A stretch of 14,686 nucleotides of DNA from JBPESN01 sp051710625 (GCF_051710625.1 NZ_JBPESN010000060.1:1-14686); one strand, 5' to 3'. Positions 1 through 8,693 are shown, numbered from the stretch's first letter. Notes: generated from the sequence alone by a model not told the origin. Program-made: numbers and translations.

Positions 1-179
1 GGCGACTGGCTCAGCAATATGCCGAATAGGCATTGCAACCACTGCTGGCCGATAGCCACGCCCGCCGCATTGACGTCCGGAGTCAGCTGTCCGGCACAAG
101 GTGACCTGAGGCTACATATCGACGTCGTGGCCGCCAACAAAATTTGCAAACCTTTACTCACCCGGTAAAGGTCATTTAA
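1..179 (+). pseudogene. Mu gp46-like baseplate protein, 3' end, broken
   Basis: This is the C-terminal remnant of a phage GP46-family protein, a baseplate component encoded just upstream of gp47 in Mu-like phages. Pieces in different frames read LLADSHARRIDV, then GDLRLHIDVVAA, then TFTHPVKVI followed by TAA at 177-179. That ending is what I expect for this family. At least two frameshifts separate the pieces (near 108-112 and 135-150). The gene starts before the window. It lies 13 bases upstream of the gp47 start, as in the Mu late operon. The family call rests on recalled motifs and on the next two genes, so it is less certain than they are. Confidence 0.55.
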
Positions 180-192
180 ACGGAATATCGCC

Positions 193-1270
193 ATGGCGCA
201 CAGCACCCCCACCCATACCGAGATTGCCGACACGCTCTTGCACGATATCCGCAACCAGTTGCCGGACGCTGATACCGGTCCCGACAGGTGACTACGCGGT
301 GCGCGCGAACGACATTGCCAGCGCGCTGCAGGGGCTATACCAGCACCAGCTGTGGATAGTGCGGAAAATGTTCCCGGCACCGCCGACCATGACTATCTGG
401 TAATGCACGCCTGCACGCGCAACCTGCCGTCGAAAAAAGCAGCTACCCCGGCCGGCGGCGAAGTACGCCTGACCAGCAACCCCGGCGCAAACATTACCGG
501 CCTACTGCAATTGCGTCCCACCGGCAGCCGTCAGCGCTACCAGACCACCGCGCCGGGCACGATAGACGCCGGGCAGCCTGACCTTGCCCACCCACGCGCT
601 GTAAAGCGGTACCCAGGGCAATCTGGCGGACAATACGCCAGGGACGCTCTGATGGCCCCAGCCAGTGTTGACAGCAACGTCACTGTCACCCGCATGGTCG
701 GCGGCAGCGAGGCCGGATCCGACGCCGCCCTGCTGGTGCGTCTGCTGAAGGTGATACGCCGCCCGTCGGCGGGCGGCAATCAATACGATTACCATCGCTG
801 GGCGGTGTCTTTGCCCGGCGTCACCGAAGCCCATGGCTACCCGCTGCGCCGGGGCTACGGTACGGGGTGAATATGGTGATGGTCACCCATAACGACCTGC
901 CGTCCGCCGGAGACGCTTAAAATGCTGCAGCGCTACCTTGACGAGATGCGCCCGGTCACCGCGAAAGACTGTCTGGTACTGGCCACCCGAGGTGGTGAAA
1001 GCCGATATCACGGCCCAGGTCAGCCTGAGCAATCTGACGCTGGAGGCTGCGCGCAAATAGATTACGACCCCGCTCAGTGACTATTTTAACCGCCTGGCCC
1101 CCGGTGAGGTGGCGGTCAGAACCCAGCTGGGGGCGCTGATATCCGAGGTGGTTGGCGTGGCGGACTACCCCAGTTGCTTGCCCCCAGCGCCAATGTGTAG
1201 TACCGGTGGTGAACAAGCAGACCGTGCAGTGGATACGCGCAGGCACCATCACAGTGGAGAAAATGCCATG
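193..1270 (+). pseudogene. Mu gp47-like baseplate J protein, multiply frameshifted
   Basis: This is a baseplate J/gp47-family protein, part of the contractile-tail baseplate. The ATG at 193 gives MAHSTPTHTEIADTLL, a typical start. The reading frame breaks near 288 and continues as DYAVRANDIASALQGLYQHQ, shifts again near 365-380 into DYLVMHACTRNLPSKKAAT, and keeps the family signature of a serial-dimer region (EAGSDAALLVRLL, then RRPSAGGNQYDYHRWA, PGVTEAHGYPLRRGYGT). Further shifts lie near 866, 920 and 985, and a TAG at 1058-1060 replaces what is probably Gln. The last pieces read SDYFNRLAPGEVAVRTQLG and VVNKQTVQWIRAGTITVE. At least six lesions make this a clear pseudogene. The original stop cannot be fixed, but the gene evidently ran up to or slightly into gp48 (start 1268), which suggests translational coupling. 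Confidence 0.85.
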
Positions 1271-1855
1271 GACAGCCGCAATTACGCGCAGCTTCTCAGT
1301 GCCCTGCTGCCACCGAAAAGCTATGCGCTGACCGGTAAGCGACTCGGTGTCGAACTGCAGGCCGAGGGGAAGAGCCTGGCACAGCTGGAAATCTGCGCCG
1401 GCGAAGTGGCTGACGGTATCACGCCCTTTCTGGCAGTCGGGCTGCTGGTCGACTGGGAGCGGATGTTGGAAATTTCCCCCGACAGCAGCATGACGCTACA
1501 GCAGCGTCGCCAGCAAGTACTGGCCAGGATTAATGCCACTGGTGGCCTGAGCCGGCAATACTTTATCAGCTTGGCCAAATTGCTGGGTTACCGCGTCATC
1601 ATCGACGAGCCGGAGCCGTTCCGCGCCGGTATTGGCCGGGCCGGCGAGCGTATCTGGGTGCCGGAGATTATCTGGCTGTGAATAGTCAATATCGATGACG
1701 CACAGGTGCCGGTCTACCGCTTCCGCGCCGGTAGCTCGGTGGCCGGGGAAAGGCTGCTGACCTTTGGGCAGAACCTGATTGAAGGGCTGTTTAAGGACCT
1801 GAAACCCGCGCACACCCAGGTGCTGTTTAACTACAGGGAGAAAACGCGCCCATGA
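1268..1855 (+). pseudogene. Mu gp48-like tail protein, one internal stop
   Basis: This is a DUF2313/YmfQ-family tail protein (Mu gp48), which follows gp47 in Mu-like phages and belongs to the baseplate/tail region. The start ATG at 1268 is preceded by GGAG at 1256-1259. The frame runs 196 codons from 1268 to the TGA at 1853-1855 with a single defect, a TGA at 1679-1681 after VPEIIWL. Downstream the same frame continues with typical C-terminal sequence (YRFRAGSSVAGERLL, then GLFKDLKPAHTQVLF), so the stop most likely replaced the second Trp of a WW pair (TGG to TGA). There is no frameshift, so this is one of the least damaged genes here. The terminal TGA overlaps the ATG of the fibre gene (ATGA at 1852-1855). 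Readthrough would restore the full length. Confidence 0.88.
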
Positions 1856-3096
1856 AGGATATTATCGCGCCGATTGACAGCGAGAACGGGCTGTTTCATG
1901 ACGGCAACCCGTCCGGCGACGTCAGGGGGACCGTGGTCTACGCCCAGTGGCTGAACGCCATGCAGGGGGCGGTCATCAATACCCAGATCGAGCAGAAAAA
2001 TATTCTGACGGCCGCCGGAATGCAGCCCAATCCGGCGCAACATAACCAGCTGGCCGAGGCCATCAAGGGGTTGATTGCGCAAGCCCGGCAGGAGAATGAA
2101 AAACGCAGCCTGTTTAGGAAAAAACAACGGCGCGGATATCTCAGATAAGGCGGCGTTCGTGGCCAATCTAGGGTTAAAAAATACCGTTGAACAGGCACAA
2201 AACGCACTGGACAAACGTACCAGTGGCACGGTTAACGGGAGTCTGCAGATCACCCATTCGGTCAATGTCGGCGACAGCGATTCAGGGCTGATTGCCAATG
2301 GCAAAGGCAACGTGGCGCTGTACGCCAACAACGTCAAGACCTGCGAATGGAATACTCAGCGCCTGCATTGGGTACAAGACCTTGAAGTGGGTGGAAAGCT
2401 GACCGCCAGTGGCGGAGCGATCTTTGGCAAAGCCGTCTCGCTATCCGGTGGCGGCCATCTCACGGATATTCTCCATTTTTATGGGCGGGGGCAAAGCAGT
2501 AACGAGACACGTTCAGGTGAATGCCGCTATTACCCTTATCCAGGCAATCCCATGAGCACGGAATTTTACGGTGCCGATGTGGTGGGCAGTCATTATAAAC
2601 ATCGCCTTATTATTAATTGCGGTGGCGGTAACATTAAGTGGTTCCTTTTTAAGGATGACGGTAGCGCTTATGCCATGCAGGGGACTGGTAAAATAACTCG
2701 GACCGGCGGATAAAAAGCGATATTGCGAAAATAGAAAATAGCCTTGCAAAAATCAAAACGCTGACGGGCTACACGTATGTCCTTGCCGAACATCGTCAGG
2801 CGGGTGTGATAGCCGATGAGCTGGAAAAGGTCCTGCCTGGGGCAGTAGGTAATTTGGGGGATTACCATGAGAGTGATAACACCGTTGTCAAGAATGTAAA
2901 AGTCGTTGCCTATGGCAGCATATCCGCCTTGCTGATTAAAGCAATAAAAGACCTGTCCGCGAGAGTGAAAGCGCAGCAGGTAGAGATTGAGGCACTGAAA
3001 ACCGTAATGCGTTCAGCGCTGAACCTGGCTGAATCACCAGCACAGACGATAATGACGGGGGACACCTTAAATGAAAGAGATTATTTCGTCCGTTGA
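1852..3096 (+). pseudogene. Phage tail fibre 1 with C-terminal S74 chaperone domain
   Basis: This is a tail fibre protein that would bind the host surface. The first 98 residues from the ATG at 1852 form the N-terminal attachment module (GLFHDG, WLNAM, KNIL). A one-base shift in an A6 run (2119-2124) moves the frame to NNGADISDKAAFVANLGL and a repetitive shaft up to about 2690. A second shift near 2685-2697 returns to the first frame and gives SDRRIKSDIAKIE at 2698 onward, then GVIADELEKVLPG and YGSISALLIKAIKDL. That is the pattern of the peptidase S74 intramolecular chaperone of endosialidase, which trimerises the fibre and then cuts itself off; Ser (2698-2700) and Lys (2713-2715) of the SDxRIK motif are kept. 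The C-terminus is predicted coiled coil. There is no in-frame nonsense codon, only the two shifts. The stop at 3094-3096 overlaps fibre 2. Confidence 0.85.
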
Positions 3097-3952
3097 GAGC
3101 ACCGATGGCCTGTTCCACGATGGTGACCCGTCTACCGGTGCCGAGAAGACGGTGGTGCACACCAAATGGCTGAATGCCATGCGGGGCGCGATGATTGACA
3201 CCCAGACGGAGCATAAAAATATTCTGGCTAGTGGGCATGAAGCCCGATGGCAGCCAGTCGACACAGCTACTGGCGGCAATTAAAGCCATTGCAACAAGTA
3301 TTGTGGCAGAGACCAGTGCCAGTATTCTACCTGTCGGTACCCCTATCGCCTGGCCGTCGGATAACATTCCTGCAGGTTATGACCTGATGCAGGGACAAAC
3401 GTTTGATAAAAGTAAATATCCGAAATTGGCAATGGCTTACCCATCAGGGATCATTCCTGATATACGTGGCTGGATGATCAAAGGCAAGCCTGAAAACGGG
3501 CGCTCAATCCTGAGTCAAGAGCAGGATGGCGTCAAATCTCACAGTCACGGAGCTGTGGTATCGGATACGGATTTAGGCATAAAAATACCAGTATTTTTAA
3601 CCATGGCAATAAAGAAACCAGCGTTTTTGATTATGGCACAAAGACCACCAGCCATAATGCCAATCATACGCATAACTATACCGCTAAAGCGCAAGCAAGT
3701 GGCGACAGTACCTGGATTCATTGCGTGGATGCTCAGGTTTCTTATGGTGATTACAATAAAACCACACATAGTGCCGGTGGGCATACTCACTCTGTTGGAA
3801 TAGGCGCACACAATCATATTATTGGCATAGGAGCTCATTCACATACTGTCGCTATTGGCTCACACGGGCATGTCGTTTCAATCACGCCAACGGGAAATAG
3901 TGAAAACACGGTTAAAAATATTGCTTTTAATTATATCGTGAGGCTAGCTTAA
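3071..3952 (+). pseudogene. Phage tail fibre 2, collar type with His-x-His tip
   Basis: This is a second tail fibre gene directly behind the first. The ATG at 3071 follows a GGGGGA stretch at about 3057-3062. Its first 53 residues match fibre 1 at 31 positions by hand count, so both probably attach to the same baseplate site. The frame shifts near 3230 (to MKPDGSQSTQLLAAIKAIA) and back near 3580. The middle part (LPVGTPIAWPSDNIPAGYDLM, then FDKSKYPKLAMAYPSG and DIRGWMIKG) is a phage tail collar domain. The C-terminal part has six His-x-His motifs (SHSH, NHTH, GHTH, AHNH, AHSH, SHGH), the feature that holds iron on the axis of T4-type long-fibre tips, and ends in FNYIVRLA. No in-frame stop remains once the two shifts are corrected. 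Confidence 0.85.
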
Positions 3953-3954
3953 TC

Positions 3955-4544
3955 ATGGATTTTAATCCGTCAGACATCGCAAAAACCATTACTGTATTTA
4001 ATTATATTGCTGATACAAAAGAATTCATTGGCAAAGGCAACGCATGGCTTTCCCCTGGTATAGGATTACCAGCTTACTGTACAGGCGCATTGAGCTACCA
4101 GAAAAAAAGATGATTTTTGCTTGGTTTTTAGTGAGAAAGAAAATAAGTGGCATCAGCTGGAAGACCACCGAGGACAAGTGGTATTTTGTGCAAAAACAGG
4201 ACAAGCTATAAAAATAAACGCGCTTGAAGCAATTCCTGATAACGCGACGCCGTTAGCCCCAGAAGGTGATTTTTTCAAATGGGATGGTCTCGCTTGGATC
4301 AACGACCCCGCCACGCAAAAAAACGGCGGAGATCAATGACGCTCAGTTGAAGAAAAACCGGCTAGATAAGGATGCTCAAAGAATTATCCAGCTACTGGAA
4401 TATGCAATTGAGACTGATATTCGGACGGGGGAAGAAAGTGCGCAATTTCATGCCTGGAAAAAATATCGTGTTTTACTTAATCGCGTTGATGTTAATCAGG
4501 TATCTGATATTCTGTGGCCGGAAATGCCACAGCAAGGGGCGTAA
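3955..4544 (+). pseudogene. Tail fibre assembly chaperone, two A7-tract frameshifts
   Basis: This is a Caudo_TAP-family tail fibre assembly protein, which helps fold or attach the preceding fibre. The ATG at 3955 lies 2 bases after the fibre 2 stop. Frame one gives MDFNPSDIAKTITVFNYIAD up to the A7 run at 4102-4108. The next frame gives DDFCLVFSEKENKWHQLEDH to WDGLAWINDPATQK. After the A7 run at 4317-4323 the third frame gives TAEINDAQLKKNRL and the family's C-terminal signature AWKKYRVLLNRVD, ending ILWPEMPQQGA. Removing one A from each run joins all three pieces into one uninterrupted protein of about 195 residues. There are no nonsense codons. The gene is therefore damaged only by two homopolymer insertions and could in principle still yield product through polymerase slippage, though neighbouring decay argues for a plain pseudogene. 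Confidence 0.85.
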
Positions 4545-4545
4545 A

Positions 4546-5296
4546 GTGCCTTCTTTGATTATTCCTTGGGTTAAAGGCAAGCGGCGACTTATCAAACATA
4601 TATTGCCGATTTTCCCGGAACACACGTGCTATGTGGAATTTTTTTGTGGCGGAGCTGCTCTGTTTTTCAGTAAAACCCCTTCAAAAGTTGAAGGGCTCAA
4701 CGATATTAACGGAGAGTTAATCAATCTGTATCGTGTCGTAAAGCACCATATGGAGAAGTTTGTCCGACAATTTAAATAGGTATTAACCAGTAGACAACTG
4801 TTTGAATGACACCACAAAACCCCATCGGATACGTTGACAGATATTCAACGCGCTGCGCGATTTTATTATCTGCAGCATCTTGCATTTGGTGGTAAAGTTG
4901 CTGGGCAGACGTTTGGTACTTCAGCGGGACGATCACAAGCGCTTAATCTGCTCAGGCTTGAAGAGCAGCTCCTTGGCGCATTTGCACTTATCGGTAGTAA
5001 CAATTGAACATTTAGGTTGGCAAGTTTGCGTAGAGAAGTATGACCGCCCACACACGCTCTTTTATCTTGAGCCACCCTACTGGAAAACGCAGGGCTAGGG
5101 CGTTACCTTTGCATTTGACGAATATAAGAAAATGGCACAACTAGCTCATAGTATCCAAGGAAAAATTATAATTTCTATCAATGATATTCCAGAGATGCGT
5201 GAAGTTTTCTCCAGATTATCCCAAAAAAGCGTTTCACCGTCCTATACTTTGGGTGACGAAGCAAAAAAACCAAAAGAACTCATTGTAATGAGTTAG
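4546..5296 (+). pseudogene. Phage Dam-like DNA adenine methylase, broken
   Basis: This is a D12-class N6-adenine DNA methyltransferase of the Dam type, common as phage cargo that protects phage DNA or changes its methylation. The GTG at 4546 gives PSLIIPWVKGKRRLIKHILP, followed by the SAM-binding motif VEFFCGGAALFF. In-frame stops sit at 4777-4779 (TAG, probably Trp), 4807-4809 (TGA) and 5096-5098 (TAG). A frameshift lies near 4975. Other landmarks are DIQRAARFYYLQHLAFGGK, ERYDRPHTLFYL-like sequence, and IISINDIPEMREVF. The catalytic motif normally DPPYW reads EPPYW, so even without the stops activity would be doubtful. It starts 1 base after the fibre assembly stop, so it was part of the same late transcript. 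It converges on the mig-14 relic. Confidence 0.87.
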
Positions 5297-5382
5297 TTGC
5301 TGCAATTTAAAATTTAGGATGGGCATGCTGTTTTAACCATTATCGACCTACAGTTAGTAAGGTAGTCAAAGTAAAATAGTTA

Positions 5383-6277
5383 TTATGTATATATCTTACG
5401 TCCTAACGGCTTAGTATTGCACTATGGAAGCTTATAGTTACGGGTCGGTGCACCGAATGAGTAATACATTTTTTTCCAGCATCGTTGCAATAAGTACTTG
5501 CTGATGCCAAGTTAACCTACGTGGGGACAGAGCCAACCGACAGGTTGTTTAATTTTAGGTCAAGGCTTGTATGCACAAATTCAAATGATACCCAATCAGG
5601 AAAATTCTCTTTAAGAATAAAGAGAAATGCACAAAGTTCACCATTAAAGATTAGGACATTACCCCATAGCTTACCCCTTATTTTTCCTATAAATTCTCCT
5701 AGAATATCTTTATCTACAGGGGGTGCGCCCCACCGTAATTTTGTTAGATGACAATAAATAGCTATCAGAGCATCTGTTGATAATTCATCAATGTTTTTTA
5801 CTTCATCGTCTTCAGAAAGGAATTTTTTTGATTTCCTTTTTTGTGTATTTCTGACCTTAGAAGACATTTCTATTTTATCAGGATTTTTTGCAATACAAAC
5901 CGTATAATGCGCAATAATAAATTATTGGCAATTAAAAAAATTTTCTCTATGCGTTGCGGAAAGATTTTTATCTTAGATGGCAATAAAAACGTTGTATCAT
6001 GTGACATTAAAAGGATTATCTTATCTCAGATAATCGGTAGACGTTCATATCTTTACTTTGGTAAATTATTTGCGATCGATTTATCATCCTACGAACATAA
6101 TGCCCCCAATGATGTTCCCACTGAGTCAGTTTTAACTCAGTATACCGCTCATTACGGAGCATTATTGAATGAGAGTAATCCAGTACATCGGGGTAAACCA
6201 GAAAACTCTTAGCGTACTCATTAAAACACTGTCGATACTCTTTGCTAGTTGCTTCTTCCCACCCTGCTAAAATTCAT
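5383..6277 (-). pseudogene. mig-14: mig-14-like antimicrobial peptide resistance gene, broken
   Basis: I read this as a Mig-14 homologue, an inner-membrane-associated protein that in Salmonella contributes to resistance to cationic antimicrobial peptides. On the minus strand, pieces in several frames line up in family order: LAGWEEATSKEYRQCF and KSFLVYPDVLDY near the N-terminus (6272-6170); FLLPSKIKIFPQRIEKIFL (about 5990-5930); VCIAKNPDKIEMSSKVRNTQ, LTKLRWGAPP, WGNVLIFNGELCAF and WVSFEFVH (5900-5560); then YSFGAPTRNYKLP and CNTKPLGRKIYT at the end. The span equals about 298 codons, the normal size. Lesions are a shift in the first codons, shifts near 6040-6000 and 5905, TAG at 5517-5519 and 5422-5424 (both at expected Trp), and a shift in the T7 run (5469-5475). 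The gene is AT-rich compared with its neighbours, which suggests horizontal origin. The family assignment is from recalled motifs. Confidence 0.72.
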
Positions 6278-6520
6278 TTAAAACATGACATTTATTATTG
6301 ATATTTCAGCATGAAAATGTTCATAAACTTGTTAAACATAGGTAACCTATCAGTGCGAATTAAGAGCCTTTCAAATTAAGGCGTAGAACTGCCTAAGATA
6401 TCGATTTTAAGCCACTGCTGCAGTCCCTGACGGCATTCACTAAACATCAAGTAAGGGCTGGGATGTTATACGAAAACGTACATTGATTTCCAGCTTGAGA
6501 GGAAAGGCATCATCAATATA

Positions 6521-6536
6521 GTGATATAATTATCAC
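6521..6536. repeat. Palindrome GTGATA-4-TATCAC
   Basis: Perfect 6-bp inverted arms separated by TAAT. The size and symmetry would fit a dimeric repressor operator, but no promoter or intact gene is near, and chance in AT-rich DNA is possible. Confidence 0.4.
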
Positions 6537-6569
6537 AGCAATAGTTCAGTGCCTACTTTGAGCAACGGC

Positions 6570-6588
6570 TATAGCTTGTTTAGCTATA
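6570..6588. repeat. Small hairpin, 7-bp stem
   Basis: TATAGCT and AGCTATA pair around a 5-base loop (TGTTT). There is no T-run after it, so it is not an obvious terminator. Confidence 0.4.
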
Positions 6589-6659
6589 CATAGCATCCAT
6601 GCATCTTTTGAAGTTCTTACAGGTAAGTTAGGCAACACTCAAGTGACAATGCGTCAATT

Positions 6660-6749
6660 TGCAAACAATTCTGGACAGTCCAAAATACCTAAATTTTGAG
6701 CTTATCGAGAGTCTAGAATTGAATGCAAATTAGTCCAGAATCGTTTGCA
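6660..6749. repeat. 17-bp inverted repeat pair flanking 56 bases
   Basis: The left arm (6660-6676) reads TGCAAACAATTCTGGAC. The reverse complement of the right arm (6733-6749) reads the same with one mismatch (16 of 17). The arms enclose 56 bases with no coding content. The right arm overlaps the last codons of the truncated permease (MQTILD then stop) and marks a change from GC-rich coding DNA to AT-rich DNA. The geometry resembles terminal inverted repeats of a deleted or miniature mobile element, or an insertion/recombination scar. No transposase is present. Confidence 0.6.
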
Positions 6750-7559
6750 TCGTTACAATAGGCGCCGCTGCCACCGCCACCGTCACCACGGCCATCAAAT
6801 GATAGGACGGCGTACCGAGCTTGTTGGTCAGTTGATACAGATAGGTCGTCAGCACCAGATTCCCTTCGGGATCGCCCAACACCAGCATCAGACCAAAGAC
6901 CTCCAGCCCAACGAAAAACAGCAAGACTACCGCATACAAAATAACCGGCCGCCCCATCGGCAAACTGATAGCGAACATTACCTGCAGCGGCGAAGCGCCG
7001 ACCGTACGCGCCGCCTCCTCGACGTCGGAACCCAGGCTTCTCAGCGCCGAGGAGATATAGAGATGAGCATGGGGCACATGGGTCAGACCGGCGATAACCA
7101 CAATGCTCCTCATGGCGTAGATATTCCACGGGGTAAAGCCCAGCAGCCGCCTGTGCGCCCACAGGGAAAAAATCCCCACCGGCCCCGCCGCCGCCACATA
7201 ACCAAAGGCCAGCACCATCGGCGAAACGAATGCCGGCACCAAGATCAACGGTTCAATAATGCGCCGGCCGGACAAATCGGTGCGGACCATCAAAAACGCC
7301 AGAATCCCCCCAACGGAATGGCAATCACCACCAGCCCGAACGCCAGCAGCAACCCGCTTTTCAGCGCCCGCTAGGAATCGGTGTCGGCAAAAATAAAGCG
7401 AAAGGCTTCGAGACTAAAGACTTTGGAGGCCACGAAAAACGGCGCGGAGAGAAAACTCTGGATGACAATAAACGCCAGCAACACATAGATCACCAGTGCG
7501 GCAATCAGCACGACCAGGGCACGCGGCAGCGATTGTCCTTTTCTGCGCAAAGCGGACAC
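6730..7559 (-). pseudogene. Fe(III)-type ABC importer permease, N-terminal half only
   Basis: This is an inner-membrane permease of the iron(III)/FbpB-like ABC importer family, which would pass the ligand delivered by the binding protein encoded just upstream. The GTG at 7559 is preceded by AGAGG about 5 bases away. The first segment (MSALRRKGQSLPRAL, then a membrane helix ALVVLIAALVIYVLLAFIVI) ends at TAG 7371-7373, where Trp is expected before RALKSGLLLAFGLVVIAIPL. A C6 run (7306-7311) has lost one base. The rest reads MVRTDLSGRRIIEPLILVP, GLTHVPHAHLYISSALRSLG and the coupling motif EEAARTVGASPLQVMFAISLP, followed by more helices. It ends prematurely at 6730. Such permeases usually have about 550 residues in two homologous halves, so the second half, and any following ATPase gene, are missing. 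The cut coincides with the inverted repeat. Confidence 0.85.
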
Positions 7560-7571
7560 AGCATCCTCTCA

Positions 7572-8693
7572 TCAGGCATGACGGCAGGGGCGCGCTACGG
7601 CAGGCCGCGCGCCCTGTTTGATGTGATCCAGACGCTTATCCTGCGCAAGATACGCCAGCAAGCTTTCATTTACCGCAATGGGACGCAGGGCTTTACCTAA
7701 CCGCTTAGTCAAACCGTCGACATCATTATTGCCCTCGATATCGTTGCGCAACGATGGAATATCGGACTGATTGGCCAAAATGGCCCGCCCCTCTTTGGAC
7801 AACACGTAATCCAGCCACACCTTGGCCGCATTGGCGTTTTCAGCCTGGCCGCTGATGAACATCACCCACGACAGCACCAGAATGTAATCATCGGGGCAAG
7901 CGATGTTTAGGGCGGGGTCGTCTTTCGCGCGGGTTTCGGCATAGGAGCCAAGAATATTAAAACCGAGCAGATTTTCGCCGGAAGGGGTGCGCTCCAGCAT
8001 GGTACCGGTGGAGAACTGCACCGACAGACCGCCTTTGGCAATACGGGCCAGATTCGTGAAATAGCGGGGATCGGCTTTGCGATCATAGACCGATAGCATA
8101 AAACCTAATGCGGACTTCTCAATATCATAGGTGGTGACTTTGTTTTTAAATCTGTCCGGCTGGCTGGAAATCAACTGTGCAAGGGCTTCATGGTTGCCCG
8201 GCACTTCGTCTTGTTTGATAAGGCGCTTGTTGTAGACAAACACCAGCGGTTCATAGGTGGTGCCGTAGGCCTTTTGTTGCCATACCGCCCATGGGGGGGG
8301 ATTTTGCCGCTTTCCACTGACGCGTAGGGCAGCGCGTAATCGCTTGCCAGTTTCAGCGCGGTGTCCATCGACGAGCTCCAGATCACATCGCCGCTGGTGC
8401 CGCCGGCGGCTTGCTCGCTGATGTAACGATTATAAAGTTCGGTACTGTTTATGTCGTTGTACTCCACCTTAATCTGCGGATAGCGGGCGGCGAATCCTTT
8501 TAGCAGCGGGCCGGTGGCTTTGCTATCGGTGGTGGAGTAGATGACGAGACGGCCCTCTTTTTTCGCGGTGGCGACGGTTTTCTGATAATCGGCGGGAATA
8601 ACCGTCCGGCAAGGTTTGCGCCGTAGCGGCAGTGCTGATGAAAACGACGACACAGAGCGATGAAAAAAAGCTTTTCTTAATTATAATTAACAT
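7572..8693 (-). pseudogene. ABC importer periplasmic substrate-binding protein, frameshifted
   Basis: This is an extracellular solute-binding protein, most like the Fe(III)-binding AfuA/FbpA-related group. The start at 8693 gives MLIIIKKSFFSSLCVVVFIS, then TAATAQ, a clear Sec signal peptide with a likely cut after Ala; an in-frame ATG at 8705 is an alternative and no strong ribosome site decides. A frameshift near 8590 leads to IPADYQKTVATAKKEGRLVI and YSTTDSKATGPLLKGFAARY, then YNRYISEQAAGGTSGDVIWS. The 8-G run at 8293-8300 holds a second frameshift, after which ILVLSWVMFISGQAENANAA, KVWLDYVLSKEGRAILA and SDIPSLRNDIE follow to the stop at 7572. The C-terminal lobe is intact. The permease begins 12 bases downstream, so the two formed one operon. 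The ligand cannot be read from the sequence; iron is inferred from family. Confidence 0.85.

Larger units (their letters stand above)
6278..6729. other. AT-rich gap with inverted repeats, no gene recognised
   Basis: About 450 bases between the mig-14 relic and the truncated permease. No open frame of useful length is present. On the minus strand two short adjoining pieces look faintly coding: YHYIDDAFPLKLEINVRFR (about 6537-6480) and, after a one-base shift, a 23-codon stretch MFSECRQGLQQWLKIDILG ending at a TAA (6376-6378). I cannot assign them to a family and they may be chance. The stretch also holds a palindrome, a small hairpin and one arm plus the interior of a 17-bp inverted repeat, listed separately. 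I see no transposase, integrase, tRNA or convincing terminator. Confidence 0.5.

Noticed and set aside
352..870. An intact 172-residue gene
   Set aside because: It is only the middle part of the gp47 pseudogene; conserved sequence continues on both sides in other frames.
5841..6212. A 123-residue open frame on the + strand that looks plausible
   Set aside because: It lies antisense to the mig-14 relic, whose minus-strand pieces match family motifs in order; its upstream part starts inside another mig-14 piece.
6324..6337. Possible PhoP box upstream of mig-14 (two GTTTA repeats on the minus strand)
   Set aside because: The repeats are 9 bases apart from start to start, whereas PhoP boxes have an 11-base period.
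6660..6749. A complete insertion sequence or a prophage attachment site
   Set aside because: The repeats enclose only 56 bases without any coding content, and I see no matching direct repeats or integrase.
6745..7374. A 209-residue open frame on the + strand
   Set aside because: Its His/Arg/Gln-rich translation is typical of the antisense of GC-rich coding DNA; the minus strand encodes a clear permease.
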